A stretch of 64,000 bases of DNA from positions 2,294,001 through 2,358,000 of the forward strand of contig OW818688.1 of NCBI GenBank assembly GCA_942493265.1, written 5' to 3'. The notes under the pieces were generated by a model. It had not been told where the DNA came from, did no database searches, and was given only the letters and a program-made list of their open reading frames with translations. The stretch's first letter is position 1. The number at the start of each line of letters is the position of its first letter. Source of the stretch: UBA12481 sp942493265. Lineage in GTDB: Bacteria > Bacteroidota > Bacteroidia > Bacteroidales > UBA12481. Shown here in pieces: positions 24,222 through 32,621 of this stretch. A program made the position numbers and the translations under genes.

Positions 24222-25460
24222 ATGCAGATAAAAGAAAATGTGAATAAAGCCATTGTCGGACTGATCGACCATAAGTTCCGCTCATTTCTGACGATCCTTG
24301 GAATTATTTTCGGCACCGCCTCTGTAATTGCTATGATTTCTATAGGGGAAGGAACAAAAAAACAGGCGATCGCAAAATACCAGGATCTGGGTGTCAGCAA
24401 TATCATTGTACGCGATAAGGACCTGACCGATCCTGAACTTGAGGAAATGCGGATGAAATTCTCCAAGGGACTTTCACTCGATGATGCTGCAATTATTGCA
24501 GATGTAGTGCCGGGCGTGGTGAGCGTTGCTCCGCAAAGTGAGGTAAAAGTTGAAGCCAAATATGGCGATCGCTCGGCTAAAGCCACGGCAATTGGGGTTA
24601 CTCCTGATATCCTTTCTGTATTGAATTACCGAACCAGCAAAGGCGCGTTTATCACATCGGATCAGTATGACAGACAATTGAAGGTTTGTGTGTTGGGTGC
24701 AGATGTTACACGGGAGCTTTTTGGTTATGAAGATCCGATAGGTCAGAGTGTAAAGCTTGAGGACCAATGGTTTGAAATCATCGGGGTGATGCAGCCGAAG
24801 GCACTATTCACGGAAACGGTTGGAGAACTGGCCTCGCGCGACCTGAACAGTGATATATACATGCCGCTATCAACTTTCAATAAGCGGCTTCCTAAAGCAA
24901 ACCCTCTTACCAGTGAAGTAAAACAACTTACAGTAAAGCTGGAAAATTCAGAACAGTTGATCTCATCAGCTGCAGTCATACGTAGCCTGGTCAATCGGCG
25001 ACACTTCAATAATATTGACTTCAGTATTATTGTTCCATACGAATTAATGAAGCAGGAGGAAAAGGAAACACGCATCTATAACCTGCTGCTGGCTTCCATT
25101 GCGGCCATCTCACTCATTGTGGGCGGTATCGGAATCATGAATATCATGCTGGCTTCCGTCCTCGAAAGGACCCAGGAAATCGGAATCCGTCGCGCTGTTG
25201 GCGGCCGCAAGTCGCATATCATGAGCCAGTTCGTTACCGAAGCAGTTGTACTGAGCGTTACCGGAGGAATAATAGGGGTGGTGCTGGGGGTCTCTCTTTC
25301 ACTGGGGATTTCCCTGGTCACGGAGGTGCAAACCACCATCACCGGGTACAGTATTCTCATTGCCTTCGCTTTTTCAGTGCTGGTGGGTATCACTTTCGGA
25401 TATCTCCCGGCAAAACAGGCAGCCAACCTTCGTCCGATCGAATCCATCCGTCATGAATAA
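24222..25460 (+). CDS. ABC transporter permease, MacB/FtsX type
   Basis: 412 residues. One membrane segment near the N-terminus (SFLTILGIIFGTASVIAMIS), a ~230-residue periplasmic MacB-PCD domain, then three C-terminal membrane segments of the FtsX fold (ASIAAISLIVGGIGIMNIML, AVVLSVTGGIIGVVLGVSLS, YSILIAFAFSVLVGITFGYL). The conserved ERTQEIGIRRAVGGRK loop follows the first FtsX segment. Such permeases work as dimers in mechanotransmission pumps that drive substrates from the periplasm through TolC. The ATPase is encoded separately 23 bases downstream, unlike E. coli MacB where both are fused. Confidence 0.92.
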   Translation: MQIKENVNKAIVGLIDHKFRSFLTILGIIFGTASVIAMISIGEGTKKQAIAKYQDLGVSNIIVRDKDLTDPELEEMRMKFSKGLSLDDAAIIADVVPGVVSVAPQSEVKVEAKYGDRSAKATAIGVTPDILSVLNYRTSKGAFITSDQYDRQLKVCVLGADVTRELFGYEDPIGQSVKLEDQWFEIIGVMQPKALFTETVGELASRDLNSDIYMPLSTFNKRLPKANPLTSEVKQLTVKLENSEQLISSAAVIRSLVNRRHFNNIDFSIIVPYELMKQEEKETRIYNLLLASIAAISLIVGGIGIMNIMLASVLERTQEIGIRRAVGGRKSHIMSQFVTEAVVLSVTGGIIGVVLGVSLSLGISLVTEVQTTITGYSILIAFAFSVLVGITFGYLPAKQAANLRPIESIRHE

Positions 25461-25483
25461 TTACTGATAAAGAACTTAATACC

Positions 25484-26167
25484 ATGTTGATAGATATTCA
25501 AAACCTTAAAAAGGATTACCTCATGGACAGCTTTGAAGTGGCTGCCCTTCGGGGAATAAATCTGCAAGTCAAACGAAATGAGTTCGTGGCTATCATGGGC
25601 CCTTCAGGATCAGGAAAATCAACCCTGATGAATATTCTGGGGTGCCTCGATATTCCCACTTCCGGTATTTACCGGTTCGATAAGATGGACATTACCAATC
25701 TGAATGATGATGAGCTTTCCGACATCCGAAACAAGCATATCGGATTCATTTTTCAGTCGTTCAACCTGCTTCCGCGAATGACCGCTATTGAGAATGTTGA
25801 ATTGCCCCTGATGTATGCAGGTATCGACAAATATTCCCGACTTGAGATGTCGAAAGCCGCGCTGGAGAAAGTCGGCCTGGCCGACCGCATGCGCCACAAG
25901 CCGACCGAGCTATCGGGCGGACAGCGGCAGCGGGTGGCTATTGCCAGGGCACTGGTCAACACTCCGGGCATCATCCTGGCGGATGAGCCCACAGGGGCAC
26001 TCGATACCGCCAGCAGTATGGAAATCATGGAAATATTCGGGCAATTGCATGACGAAGGGAATACCATCCTGGTCATCACTCACGAGCGGGATATCGCAGC
26101 TTGCTGCAAAAGGATCATCCTCATCCGTGATGGTCAGATCACCTCCGATACGCCAAATCTGAATTAA
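25484..26167 (+). CDS. ABC transporter ATP-binding protein, MacB/LolD type
   Basis: 227 residues, standard size. Walker A GPSGSGKST (residues 39-47), Q-loop QSFNLLPRMT, signature LSGGQRQR (143-150), Walker B ILADEP followed by TGALD, and H-loop ITHERD. It energises the FtsX-type permease encoded just upstream. The stop overlaps the start of the TolC-type gene by one base (TAATG), supporting one operon. Confidence 0.95.
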   Translation: MLIDIQNLKKDYLMDSFEVAALRGINLQVKRNEFVAIMGPSGSGKSTLMNILGCLDIPTSGIYRFDKMDITNLNDDELSDIRNKHIGFIFQSFNLLPRMTAIENVELPLMYAGIDKYSRLEMSKAALEKVGLADRMRHKPTELSGGQRQRVAIARALVNTPGIILADEPTGALDTASSMEIMEIFGQLHDEGNTILVITHERDIAACCKRIILIRDGQITSDTPNLN

Positions 26168-27693
26168 TGAAAACCCGTAACCTTAAATACCAAAGCTTTA
26201 TGCATCTCATCAATAAATTGGCATATGTTTGGATCATTGCCCTGGGTTCCACAATGATTTTACCGGCTCAGGAAATCTATCACCTTGATCTGGAGACCAG
26301 TATTTTGCTTGCCCGGCAAAAAAGTATCCGTATGCAGGTGCTGAACCAGCGCCTGAAAGCAGCATCTTTTAACCTCAAAGCAACCACCAGTCAGCTGAAA
26401 ACACATGCCAGCATCGATATGACCCTGCCTCAGTATACTGAAACCGTTAAGCAATGGGAAGATAGTAGCGGTATATCCTTTTACCCGGTCAGGCAAAACC
26501 AGCTGAATGGATATCTAACTATCAGTCAGCCTCTTCCGACCGATGGAAGCTTGTATATCCGGACAGGTGCCCAAAACTTTGTCGATTATTATGCCAATGA
26601 CCGGAATACGCAGCTCTCCTCCAGCATTGGCCTCCGGCAGCCGATTGAAGCTTTTTTCGGATTTAACAATATCAGGATGAGCTTTAAGCAGGCGAAGCTT
26701 GCTTATGAGATGTCGATGAAATCATTGAAACGCGAGGAGCTGAATCTGGTGTATGATGTGAGTCAGGATTATTTCAACCTCCTTTCTTATCAGGAACGGA
26801 TGAATATTGCACGGCTGAGCCTGGAAAAGCAGCAGGAGGCCTGCAATATTGCACAAAGTAAATTTAAGGCTGGTTTGATCCGTGAGGTGGAGGCCCTGCA
26901 GATGGAGGTTGACCTGAGTGAATCGGTCAACAGTTTTGACATGGCAAAGGTGGATTATGCGGCACAAGTCAGGCAGTTCAAGGAAAATCTGGGCATCAGA
27001 CTGCGCGACAGCATTATCATCAACGGGGAGCTTAAATATACGGTGGTCACGGTGGATCCTGAAAAGGCGGTGGATCTGGCCATGAGGAACCGACCGGAGC
27101 TGAGGGAAAGCGAAATCCAGATCGAACTGCAGGAGATGGCCATAAAAAGGCAGAAAGCCCTGGGAATGCCGAGTGGCAATATCCTCCTGAATTACAACTT
27201 TATCGGGGTAGGAAAAGATGCACGATCGGTTCCTCTTGATGCAACTTTCGATCAAACCTGGCAAAACCTTAACAGCCGTCCGGGAAGTTTGGGAATCGGA
27301 CTTACGGCATCGATCCCGATCATCGACTGGGGGGAGAACCGCGCACGTGTGGAATCGGCCCGCTCGATACTGAAGCAGAATCAGTTGCAGCTCGAGGGTG
27401 AGAGAATGTCCATTGAATCCGAAATCCGAACCATGGTCGACCGTTTGCAGAGCAGTCTCAGACGCCTGCAATTACTGGAGAAGAACCTTTCTGTAGCGGA
27501 GAAGAGTTTCGATATTTCCCGTCAGCGCTATTCAAATGGCGAAATCGACAGCCAATCGATGGCCCTCGAACGCGAACGCCTGAATAACGCCTATAATACC
27601 CGCCTGAGCGCTTATATAACCTACAAGCTGCTTCTGTCGGATATTATGCGGAAAACATTTTATAATTTCGAAACGGGCAAAACCGTAGAATAA
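26167..27693 (+). CDS. TolC family outer-membrane efflux channel
   Basis: 508 residues from the ATG overlapping the ATPase stop; Met13 (MHLINKLAY) is an alternative start giving a more usual signal peptide ending LPAQ. The body has the two TolC-type repeats with long amphipathic helices (SQDYFNLLSYQERMNIARLS, FKAGLIREVEALQMEVDLSE, and in the second half RYSNGEIDSQSMALERERLN) and a strand region GSLGIGLTASIPIIDWGENR. It would form the outer-membrane exit duct for the adaptor-ABC complex encoded before it. Confidence 0.9.
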   Translation: MKTRNLKYQSFMHLINKLAYVWIIALGSTMILPAQEIYHLDLETSILLARQKSIRMQVLNQRLKAASFNLKATTSQLKTHASIDMTLPQYTETVKQWEDSSGISFYPVRQNQLNGYLTISQPLPTDGSLYIRTGAQNFVDYYANDRNTQLSSSIGLRQPIEAFFGFNNIRMSFKQAKLAYEMSMKSLKREELNLVYDVSQDYFNLLSYQERMNIARLSLEKQQEACNIAQSKFKAGLIREVEALQMEVDLSESVNSFDMAKVDYAAQVRQFKENLGIRLRDSIIINGELKYTVVTVDPEKAVDLAMRNRPELRESEIQIELQEMAIKRQKALGMPSGNILLNYNFIGVGKDARSVPLDATFDQTWQNLNSRPGSLGIGLTASIPIIDWGENRARVESARSILKQNQLQLEGERMSIESEIRTMVDRLQSSLRRLQLLEKNLSVAEKSFDISRQRYSNGEIDSQSMALERERLNNAYNTRLSAYITYKLLLSDIMRKTFYNFETGKTVE

Positions 27694-27695
27694 TA

Positions 27696-28472
27696 ATGAG
27701 TTTTAAATACCAGTTTGATATACCGCTTGATTCGCCTGAACGCACCATAATCCATGGGAATTTAATTAAGTCGAAAAAATTTCTGAGGGAATTATATAAG
27801 CAGTGGAACTCCGAATTTATCAGGGAGATCGAATCTTTACCCCCTGGATTGATGGTGGAGCTTGGCTCCGGAGGGGGTGGGCTGAAAGAGCTGGAACCCC
27901 GGATACTCTCGTCCGACATTATTGACCTGCCTTCAAACGATCTGACCTTTTCAGCGCTTGAAATGCCTTTTGAGGATCAGGCGGTGGCAGCCATATTCAT
28001 GACGGATACCATGCACCATATACCTGATTCAGAGAAGTTTTTACAGGAAGTCAACCGGGTTCTGGCCGATAATGGCAGGATGATGATGATCGAGCCGGCC
28101 AATACCCTGTGGGGGCGGTTCATCTATAAGAATTTTCATCACGAGCCATTTGAACCCAAAGGTTCCTGGACCATCCCTTCGTCAGGGCCCTTGTCGGGAG
28201 CCAATGGTGCCCTCCCCTGGATTGTGTTCGTGAGGGACTATCCTCTTTTTCAGGAGAAATTCCCGGATTTGAAAATGGAGGTCATCAAATTCAGAAATCC
28301 GCTTCTGTATCTTTTGAGCGGCGGTGTTTCATACCGCCAGCTGCTTCCTGATTTTTCATTCGGGCTGGTGAATCTACTCGATAGAATACTTCCCGGAATA
28401 TCCAAACATTTTTCCATGTTCATGGTGGTGAAGATAACGCGGGTCGCCCGCACGGCGTTACCTGTTACTTGA
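27696..28472 (+). CDS. Class I SAM-dependent methyltransferase
   Basis: 258 residues, starting 2 bases after the TolC-type stop. The SAM-binding motif is VELGSGGGGLKEL; motif IV-type region IFMTDTMHHIPDSEKFLQEV and VLADNGRMMMIEPANTLWGR are typical of small-molecule or lipid methyltransferases (Methyltransf_11 type). No signal peptide, so cytoplasmic. Its place inside an efflux operon suggests it may modify the exported molecule or confer self-protection, but this is inference. No substrate can be named. Confidence 0.85.
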   Translation: MSFKYQFDIPLDSPERTIIHGNLIKSKKFLRELYKQWNSEFIREIESLPPGLMVELGSGGGGLKELEPRILSSDIIDLPSNDLTFSALEMPFEDQAVAAIFMTDTMHHIPDSEKFLQEVNRVLADNGRMMMIEPANTLWGRFIYKNFHHEPFEPKGSWTIPSSGPLSGANGALPWIVFVRDYPLFQEKFPDLKMEVIKFRNPLLYLLSGGVSYRQLLPDFSFGLVNLLDRILPGISKHFSMFMVVKITRVARTALPVT

Positions 28473-28500
28473 TTTCCTATCTTTGGGAAAACCCTTTAAG

Positions 28501-29178
28501 ATGCGGATCCTGATTGTTGAAGATGAAGTTAAGGTTGTTGATTTCCTCAGGATGGGGCTCAATGAGGCTGGTTATGAGGTTGAAGTGGCCTTTGACGGGA
28601 AGATGGGATTGCGACTGGCACTTACCCGGCAATTCGACCTGATCCTGCTGGATGTTATATTGCCCATTCTGAATGGCATAGAGGTCTGCCGAAAAATCAG
28701 GGAGAAAGATGTTGCAGTGCCTGTGCTCATGTTAACCGCGTTGGGAACAACGGAGGATAAGCTGGATGGATTCAATGCCGGTGCCGACGATTACCTTCTC
28801 AAACCATTTGAATTTGCAGAACTTCTGGCCAGGATAAAAGCTCTTTCGAAGCGTTCAACAGCCGGTTATATGGCCGGATCATCCCTCACTGTTGCAGATC
28901 TCGAACTGGATCTGAATAAAAAAATTGCCAGAAGGGGAGGCACAATTATCGAGTTAACCGCAAAAGAATATACCCTGCTGGAGTACCTGATGCGGAATAA
29001 GGGCAGAGTGGTTTCACGGTCAGACATCGCTGAAAAAGTTTGGGAAATCACATTCGATACCGGAACAAATATTGTTGATGTATATATAAATCTGCTCCGG
29101 AAAAAGATCGACCGTAATTTTGAATTGAAGCTTATTCAAACCAGAATTGGTCTGGGATACGCCATTGATGAGAATTAG
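28501..29178 (+). CDS. OmpR/PhoB-family response regulator
   Basis: 225 residues starting at MRILIVEDE. A TTG-initiated extension of six residues is possible but the ATG at 28501 fits the family start. Receiver domain with acidic pocket E7-D8, phospho-acceptor Asp51 (LILLDVILP) and the conserved Lys in DDYLLKPFEF; then an OmpR-type winged helix (ELTAKEYTLLEYLMRNKGRV, TNIVDVYINLLRKKID). The kinase gene starts directly after the stop. It lies 28 bases after the methyltransferase, so it probably regulates the efflux operon. Confidence 0.94.
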   Translation: MRILIVEDEVKVVDFLRMGLNEAGYEVEVAFDGKMGLRLALTRQFDLILLDVILPILNGIEVCRKIREKDVAVPVLMLTALGTTEDKLDGFNAGADDYLLKPFEFAELLARIKALSKRSTAGYMAGSSLTVADLELDLNKKIARRGGTIIELTAKEYTLLEYLMRNKGRVVSRSDIAEKVWEITFDTGTNIVDVYINLLRKKIDRNFELKLIQTRIGLGYAIDEN

Positions 29179-30573
29179 ATGGAGATCCGGAAGAAAATAA
29201 ATCTGCAGTTTACAGCCATTGTGGCTGTTATTCAAGTCATTCTGACCCTTGCCATCTATATTTCGTTCGCCAAGTCAAGAGAGGAGGACCTCTATGCCAA
29301 GCTCGAGGCAAAAGCCAAAGGCGTTGGTCAGATGCTGATCGATATTGTGGAAATCGATGCGGTCCTGCTGGAAAAGATCGAACGGAACAATCCGCTGAGC
29401 CTGCCTTTCGAGAAAATCATCATCTATAATTATCAAAACCATATTCTTTTCTCCAATGATGAAAATGGGGAGATAAAGATTTATCCTTCACTGATTGACC
29501 AGGTTCGATTGAACAGCCGAACCAGGACCCGCATCGGACAGTACGAAGTTCTCGGGAAATTTTACACGAATCCGAAGGAACGAATCGTCGTTTTTGTGGC
29601 TGCTATTGATCTTTACGGATTCAAAAAGCTCGCCATCCTGCGATTGATCCTGGTGATTGTATTTGTAATCGGATTAGTCATCGTATACTTCGCCGGCCGT
29701 GTCTTTGCCGGCAGGGCGGTCCAGCCAATACTGAAGGTTATGTCGCAGGTTGACAGGATCGGTGTGTCAAACCTGAATGCACGACTGGATGAAGGTCCAA
29801 GCAAGGATGAGATCGCAAAGCTGTCTGCCACCTTCAATAAACTGCTGGAACGGCTGGAGGTTTCCTTTCAGATGCAGAAAAGCTTCATCGCCAATGCTTC
29901 ACATGAAATGAATACCCCGCTCACGGTAATTACCGGACAACTTGAAGTGGTATTGATGAAGGCCCGAACCAACCAGGAGTATAATGATACAATTATTACG
30001 GTTTTATCAGAAATACAGAACCTGAACCAACTATCAAAGAAACTTCTTTTGCTTGCACAGGCCAGCACTGAACTTACTGCGATCAATTTCACTTTACTGA
30101 GAATCGATGACCTGCTCTGGCAGGTACGAAGCGAAATTTTAATCAGAAATCCCGAGTATTCAGTAAAGATCGAACTGCATCAGGAGTTGGATGACGAGGA
30201 TCAGCTTACCGTTTCAGGTAATGAACTGCTGCTGAAAACAGCCATTGCCAATATTGTTGAAAATGGATGCAAATACTCAGATAATCATGAAGTTGAAGTA
30301 CAATTGTCCAGGGATCATGACAATCTTGTGCTTCGATTTATCGATAAAGGTATCGGAATTACCGAGCATGAACTTTCCATGATTTTCCAACCCTTTTATC
30401 GTAGTAAAACGGTAAAAAATACTCTGGGGCATGGTATCGGCCTCTCACTGGCTGAAAAGGTAATATTACTCCATCGGGGTACTTTAACGGTTTCCTCAGA
30501 GCCGGGAAAGGGATCAGAATTCGAGATTCTGCTTCCACTGGCAAAAATAGTTCAGGCTACCCGGACTTTTTAA
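29179..30573 (+). CDS. Sensor histidine kinase (CusS/BaeS-like)
   Basis: 464 residues. Two membrane segments (about residues 13-33 and 154-175) enclose a ~120-residue periplasmic sensor. A HAMP domain follows, then HisKA with the phospho-accepting His242 in SHEMNTPL (usual SHELRTPL), N box IVENGCKYS, G1 FIDKGIGI and G2 GHGIGLSLA. It phosphorylates the preceding regulator, start codon abutting that stop. Given the operon it may sense envelope stress, metals or a toxic compound; the signal is unknown. Confidence 0.93.
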   Translation: MEIRKKINLQFTAIVAVIQVILTLAIYISFAKSREEDLYAKLEAKAKGVGQMLIDIVEIDAVLLEKIERNNPLSLPFEKIIIYNYQNHILFSNDENGEIKIYPSLIDQVRLNSRTRTRIGQYEVLGKFYTNPKERIVVFVAAIDLYGFKKLAILRLILVIVFVIGLVIVYFAGRVFAGRAVQPILKVMSQVDRIGVSNLNARLDEGPSKDEIAKLSATFNKLLERLEVSFQMQKSFIANASHEMNTPLTVITGQLEVVLMKARTNQEYNDTIITVLSEIQNLNQLSKKLLLLAQASTELTAINFTLLRIDDLLWQVRSEILIRNPEYSVKIELHQELDDEDQLTVSGNELLLKTAIANIVENGCKYSDNHEVEVQLSRDHDNLVLRFIDKGIGITEHELSMIFQPFYRSKTVKNTLGHGIGLSLAEKVILLHRGTLTVSSEPGKGSEFEILLPLAKIVQATRTF

Positions 30574-30651
30574 TCACTTTTTAATCTGGCTTTCATACGA
30601 GCTTAATTTCCGCAGGTTAAGTTAGTGCCGTAATCTATTAAAGGATTTCGG

Positions 30652-30930
30652 ATGAACCTGCAGCAAACCAGAATGAAAACAGTCATGTCAGCAGTCATTG
30701 CTGTTGCGGCAATATGCACGGCCGGTCTGGTATATAATTCAATAAGGCTATCTCGAAAAATCGATCGGGTGCGCCTTGAGTATGAGATGATTATCTCTGA
30801 AAAAATTGAATTAAACAAAATGGTGGAGGGGCTGAAAAGGGATACCAGTTTGGCTTATGAAAAAAACCGTGAGCTGACCAGGATGTTGGAATCAAAACAG
30901 GCTGTTAACAGAGCAGCTAAAACAAAATAA
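30652..30930 (+). CDS. Small membrane protein with coiled coil, unknown function
   Basis: 92 residues: a single membrane segment (VMSAVIAVAAICTAGLVYNS, about residues 11-30) followed by a charged helix with heptad-like spacing (KIDRVRLEYEMIISEKIELN onward) that should form a coiled coil. I do not recognise the family. It lies 78 bases after the kinase gene and 18 bases before another tiny membrane protein, with a terminator after that, so the two look like the tail of the same unit. Good coding character and absence of competing frames support it as a real gene. Confidence 0.55.
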   Translation: MNLQQTRMKTVMSAVIAVAAICTAGLVYNSIRLSRKIDRVRLEYEMIISEKIELNKMVEGLKRDTSLAYEKNRELTRMLESKQAVNRAAKTK

Positions 30931-30948
30931 TTTGAAAAAAATTAAGTC

Positions 30949-31050
30949 ATGAATAAGAAAAAAGTTCCTGATCTGGTAAAAGCTCTCCTGGTTTTTATTG
31001 CGGTAGTTGGTATTATGGTCCTTCTGAAAGTGGTGCTTAAAGTTCAGTAA
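30949..31050 (+). CDS. 33-residue single-pass membrane peptide, unknown
   Basis: A very short reading frame: Lys-rich start MNKKKVPDLVK, a hydrophobic span ALLVFIAVVGIMVLLKVVL and a short tail. Topology (positive N-terminus) suggests one transmembrane helix. It begins 18 bases after the coiled-coil protein and is followed by a terminator-like hairpin at 31119. Small proteins of this sort often regulate kinases or transporters, which would suit the neighbours, but no function can be assigned. Confidence 0.5.
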   Translation: MNKKKVPDLVKALLVFIAVVGIMVLLKVVLKVQ

Positions 31051-31118
31051 TGGAGTAGTAACAATATAAGTGGCCCAAAAAGGTCGGTATTTGGTAAATT
31101 TTGATTTTTCCTTCGTTG

Positions 31119-31158
31119 GGGACATGGCAGGTATATCGATGTCATGTCCCTTTTTTTT
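31119..31158 (+). terminator. Rho-independent terminator
   Basis: Perfect 8-base stem GGGACATG (31119-31126) with CATGTCCC (31143-31150) followed at once by eight T residues. It ends the small-protein unit. It also overlaps a potential upstream ATG of the next gene, which argues against using that start. Confidence 0.85.
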
Positions 31159-31164
31159 AACTTT

Positions 31165-32574
31165 ATGCCTATGTTTATTCTGATGATCCTCCTCTTCGTT
31201 TTAGGGTATATTGCCATTGCCCTGGAACATCCCATAAAAATCAATAAGGCTGCAACAGCTTTGATTTTAGGGACATTAATGTGGGTAGTTTATATGGTTG
31301 GCGGGCCTGAGATCCTGAATCTCGGATTGAGCGTTTCGTGGAATGAATTCGTTTTGTCACATCCGGGTGCAGGTATACATGAGATGATTGATTTCATCGG
31401 CGAACATGAGGTACTTTCTTATCTCGGCGAAACAGCCACTATTATTTTCTTTTTGCTGGGAGCCATGACTATCGTTGAGATAATCGATCAGCATCACGGC
31501 TTTAAAGTTATTACAGATAAGATAGCTACCACAGATTTTCTCCGTCTGGTGTGGATTATCAGTTTCCTGACCTTCTTCATGTCAGCCGTTCTCGACAACC
31601 TGACCACCACCATTGTGATGGTTGCATTGCTGCGAAAACTCATATCCGATAAAGAGCAGAAATGGCTGATGGCCGGCCTGATCATCCTGGCCGCCAACGC
31701 AGGTGGTGCCTGGTCGCCGATTGGTGATGTGACTACAATAATGCTCTGGATCGGAGGACAGGTTACCGCTACAAGTATCATCCTGAAAGTGTTTTTACCC
31801 AGTTTATTCAGTATCCTGATTCCCCTTCTTATCGTTACGGTTTTTTATCCCCGGTATAAGATTGTGCGTCCGGAAAACAATGCAATAGATGATCGGGAGT
31901 TCAATACCCCCCGCGAGAGGATGGGAGTTTTGCTGCTGGGTATCGGTGCCCTGCTGTTCGTTCCGGTTTTTAAAACCATTACCCATCTTCCACCTTACAT
32001 GGGTATGTTGCTGGGATTGGGAGTGCTATGGGTCATCACTGAAATCATTCACCGGGGTAAACCTTTAGATGACCGACGGAAATTAACAGTAACCTCCATT
32101 TTGTCCAAAGTTGATGTTCCGACAGTTTTGTTCTTTCTGGGGATTCTGATGGCTGTAGCCAGTTTATCCTCTGCCGGACACCTGAATCTTCTATCTGAGT
32201 GGCTCAATGAGAATGTCGGGGATATTTATGTTATCAATCTGATTATAGGAGTTCTATCCAGTGTTGTGGATAATGTTCCACTCGTGGCTGCCGCCATGGG
32301 AATGTATCCTGTTGCAACTCCTGAAATGATTGCTGCAGCTGCAGATCCTGCGTACCTCATCAATTTTGCTCAGGATGGATTATTCTGGGAATTTCTGGCA
32401 TATTGTGCGGGAACCGGCGGGAGTATCCTGATTATCGGTTCCGCTGCCGGAGTTGCCGCTATGGGGCTTGAAAAAATCGATTTTATCTGGTACCTGAAAA
32501 AAATCAGCTGGCTGGCTTTATTCGGGTACCTTGCCGGAGCAGCAGTATATTGGCTGCAGGCACAGTTGATTTAA
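31165..32574 (+). CDS. nhaD: NhaD-type sodium:proton antiporter
   Basis: 469 residues from MPMFILMILL; the in-frame ATG at 31144 lies in the stem of a terminator and was rejected. About a dozen membrane segments. Family marks include HPIKINKAATALILGTLMWV, the long loop with FIGEHEVLSYLGETATIIFF, SAVLDNLTTTIVMVALLRKL, ANAGGAWSPIGDVTTIMLWI and SSVVDNVPLVAAAMGMY, all typical of NhaD. It exchanges Na+ (or Li+) for H+ at the inner membrane for pH and salt balance. The start codon is close behind the T-run, so transcription may begin within or read through the hairpin. Confidence 0.9.
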   Translation: MPMFILMILLFVLGYIAIALEHPIKINKAATALILGTLMWVVYMVGGPEILNLGLSVSWNEFVLSHPGAGIHEMIDFIGEHEVLSYLGETATIIFFLLGAMTIVEIIDQHHGFKVITDKIATTDFLRLVWIISFLTFFMSAVLDNLTTTIVMVALLRKLISDKEQKWLMAGLIILAANAGGAWSPIGDVTTIMLWIGGQVTATSIILKVFLPSLFSILIPLLIVTVFYPRYKIVRPENNAIDDREFNTPRERMGVLLLGIGALLFVPVFKTITHLPPYMGMLLGLGVLWVITEIIHRGKPLDDRRKLTVTSILSKVDVPTVLFFLGILMAVASLSSAGHLNLLSEWLNENVGDIYVINLIIGVLSSVVDNVPLVAAAMGMYPVATPEMIAAAADPAYLINFAQDGLFWEFLAYCAGTGGSILIIGSAAGVAAMGLEKIDFIWYLKKISWLALFGYLAGAAVYWLQAQLI

Positions 32575-32621
32575 CACTGGGTTGGGTCCTATCGGTCCGG
32601 TTTTTGCAGTAATTGTTCATT

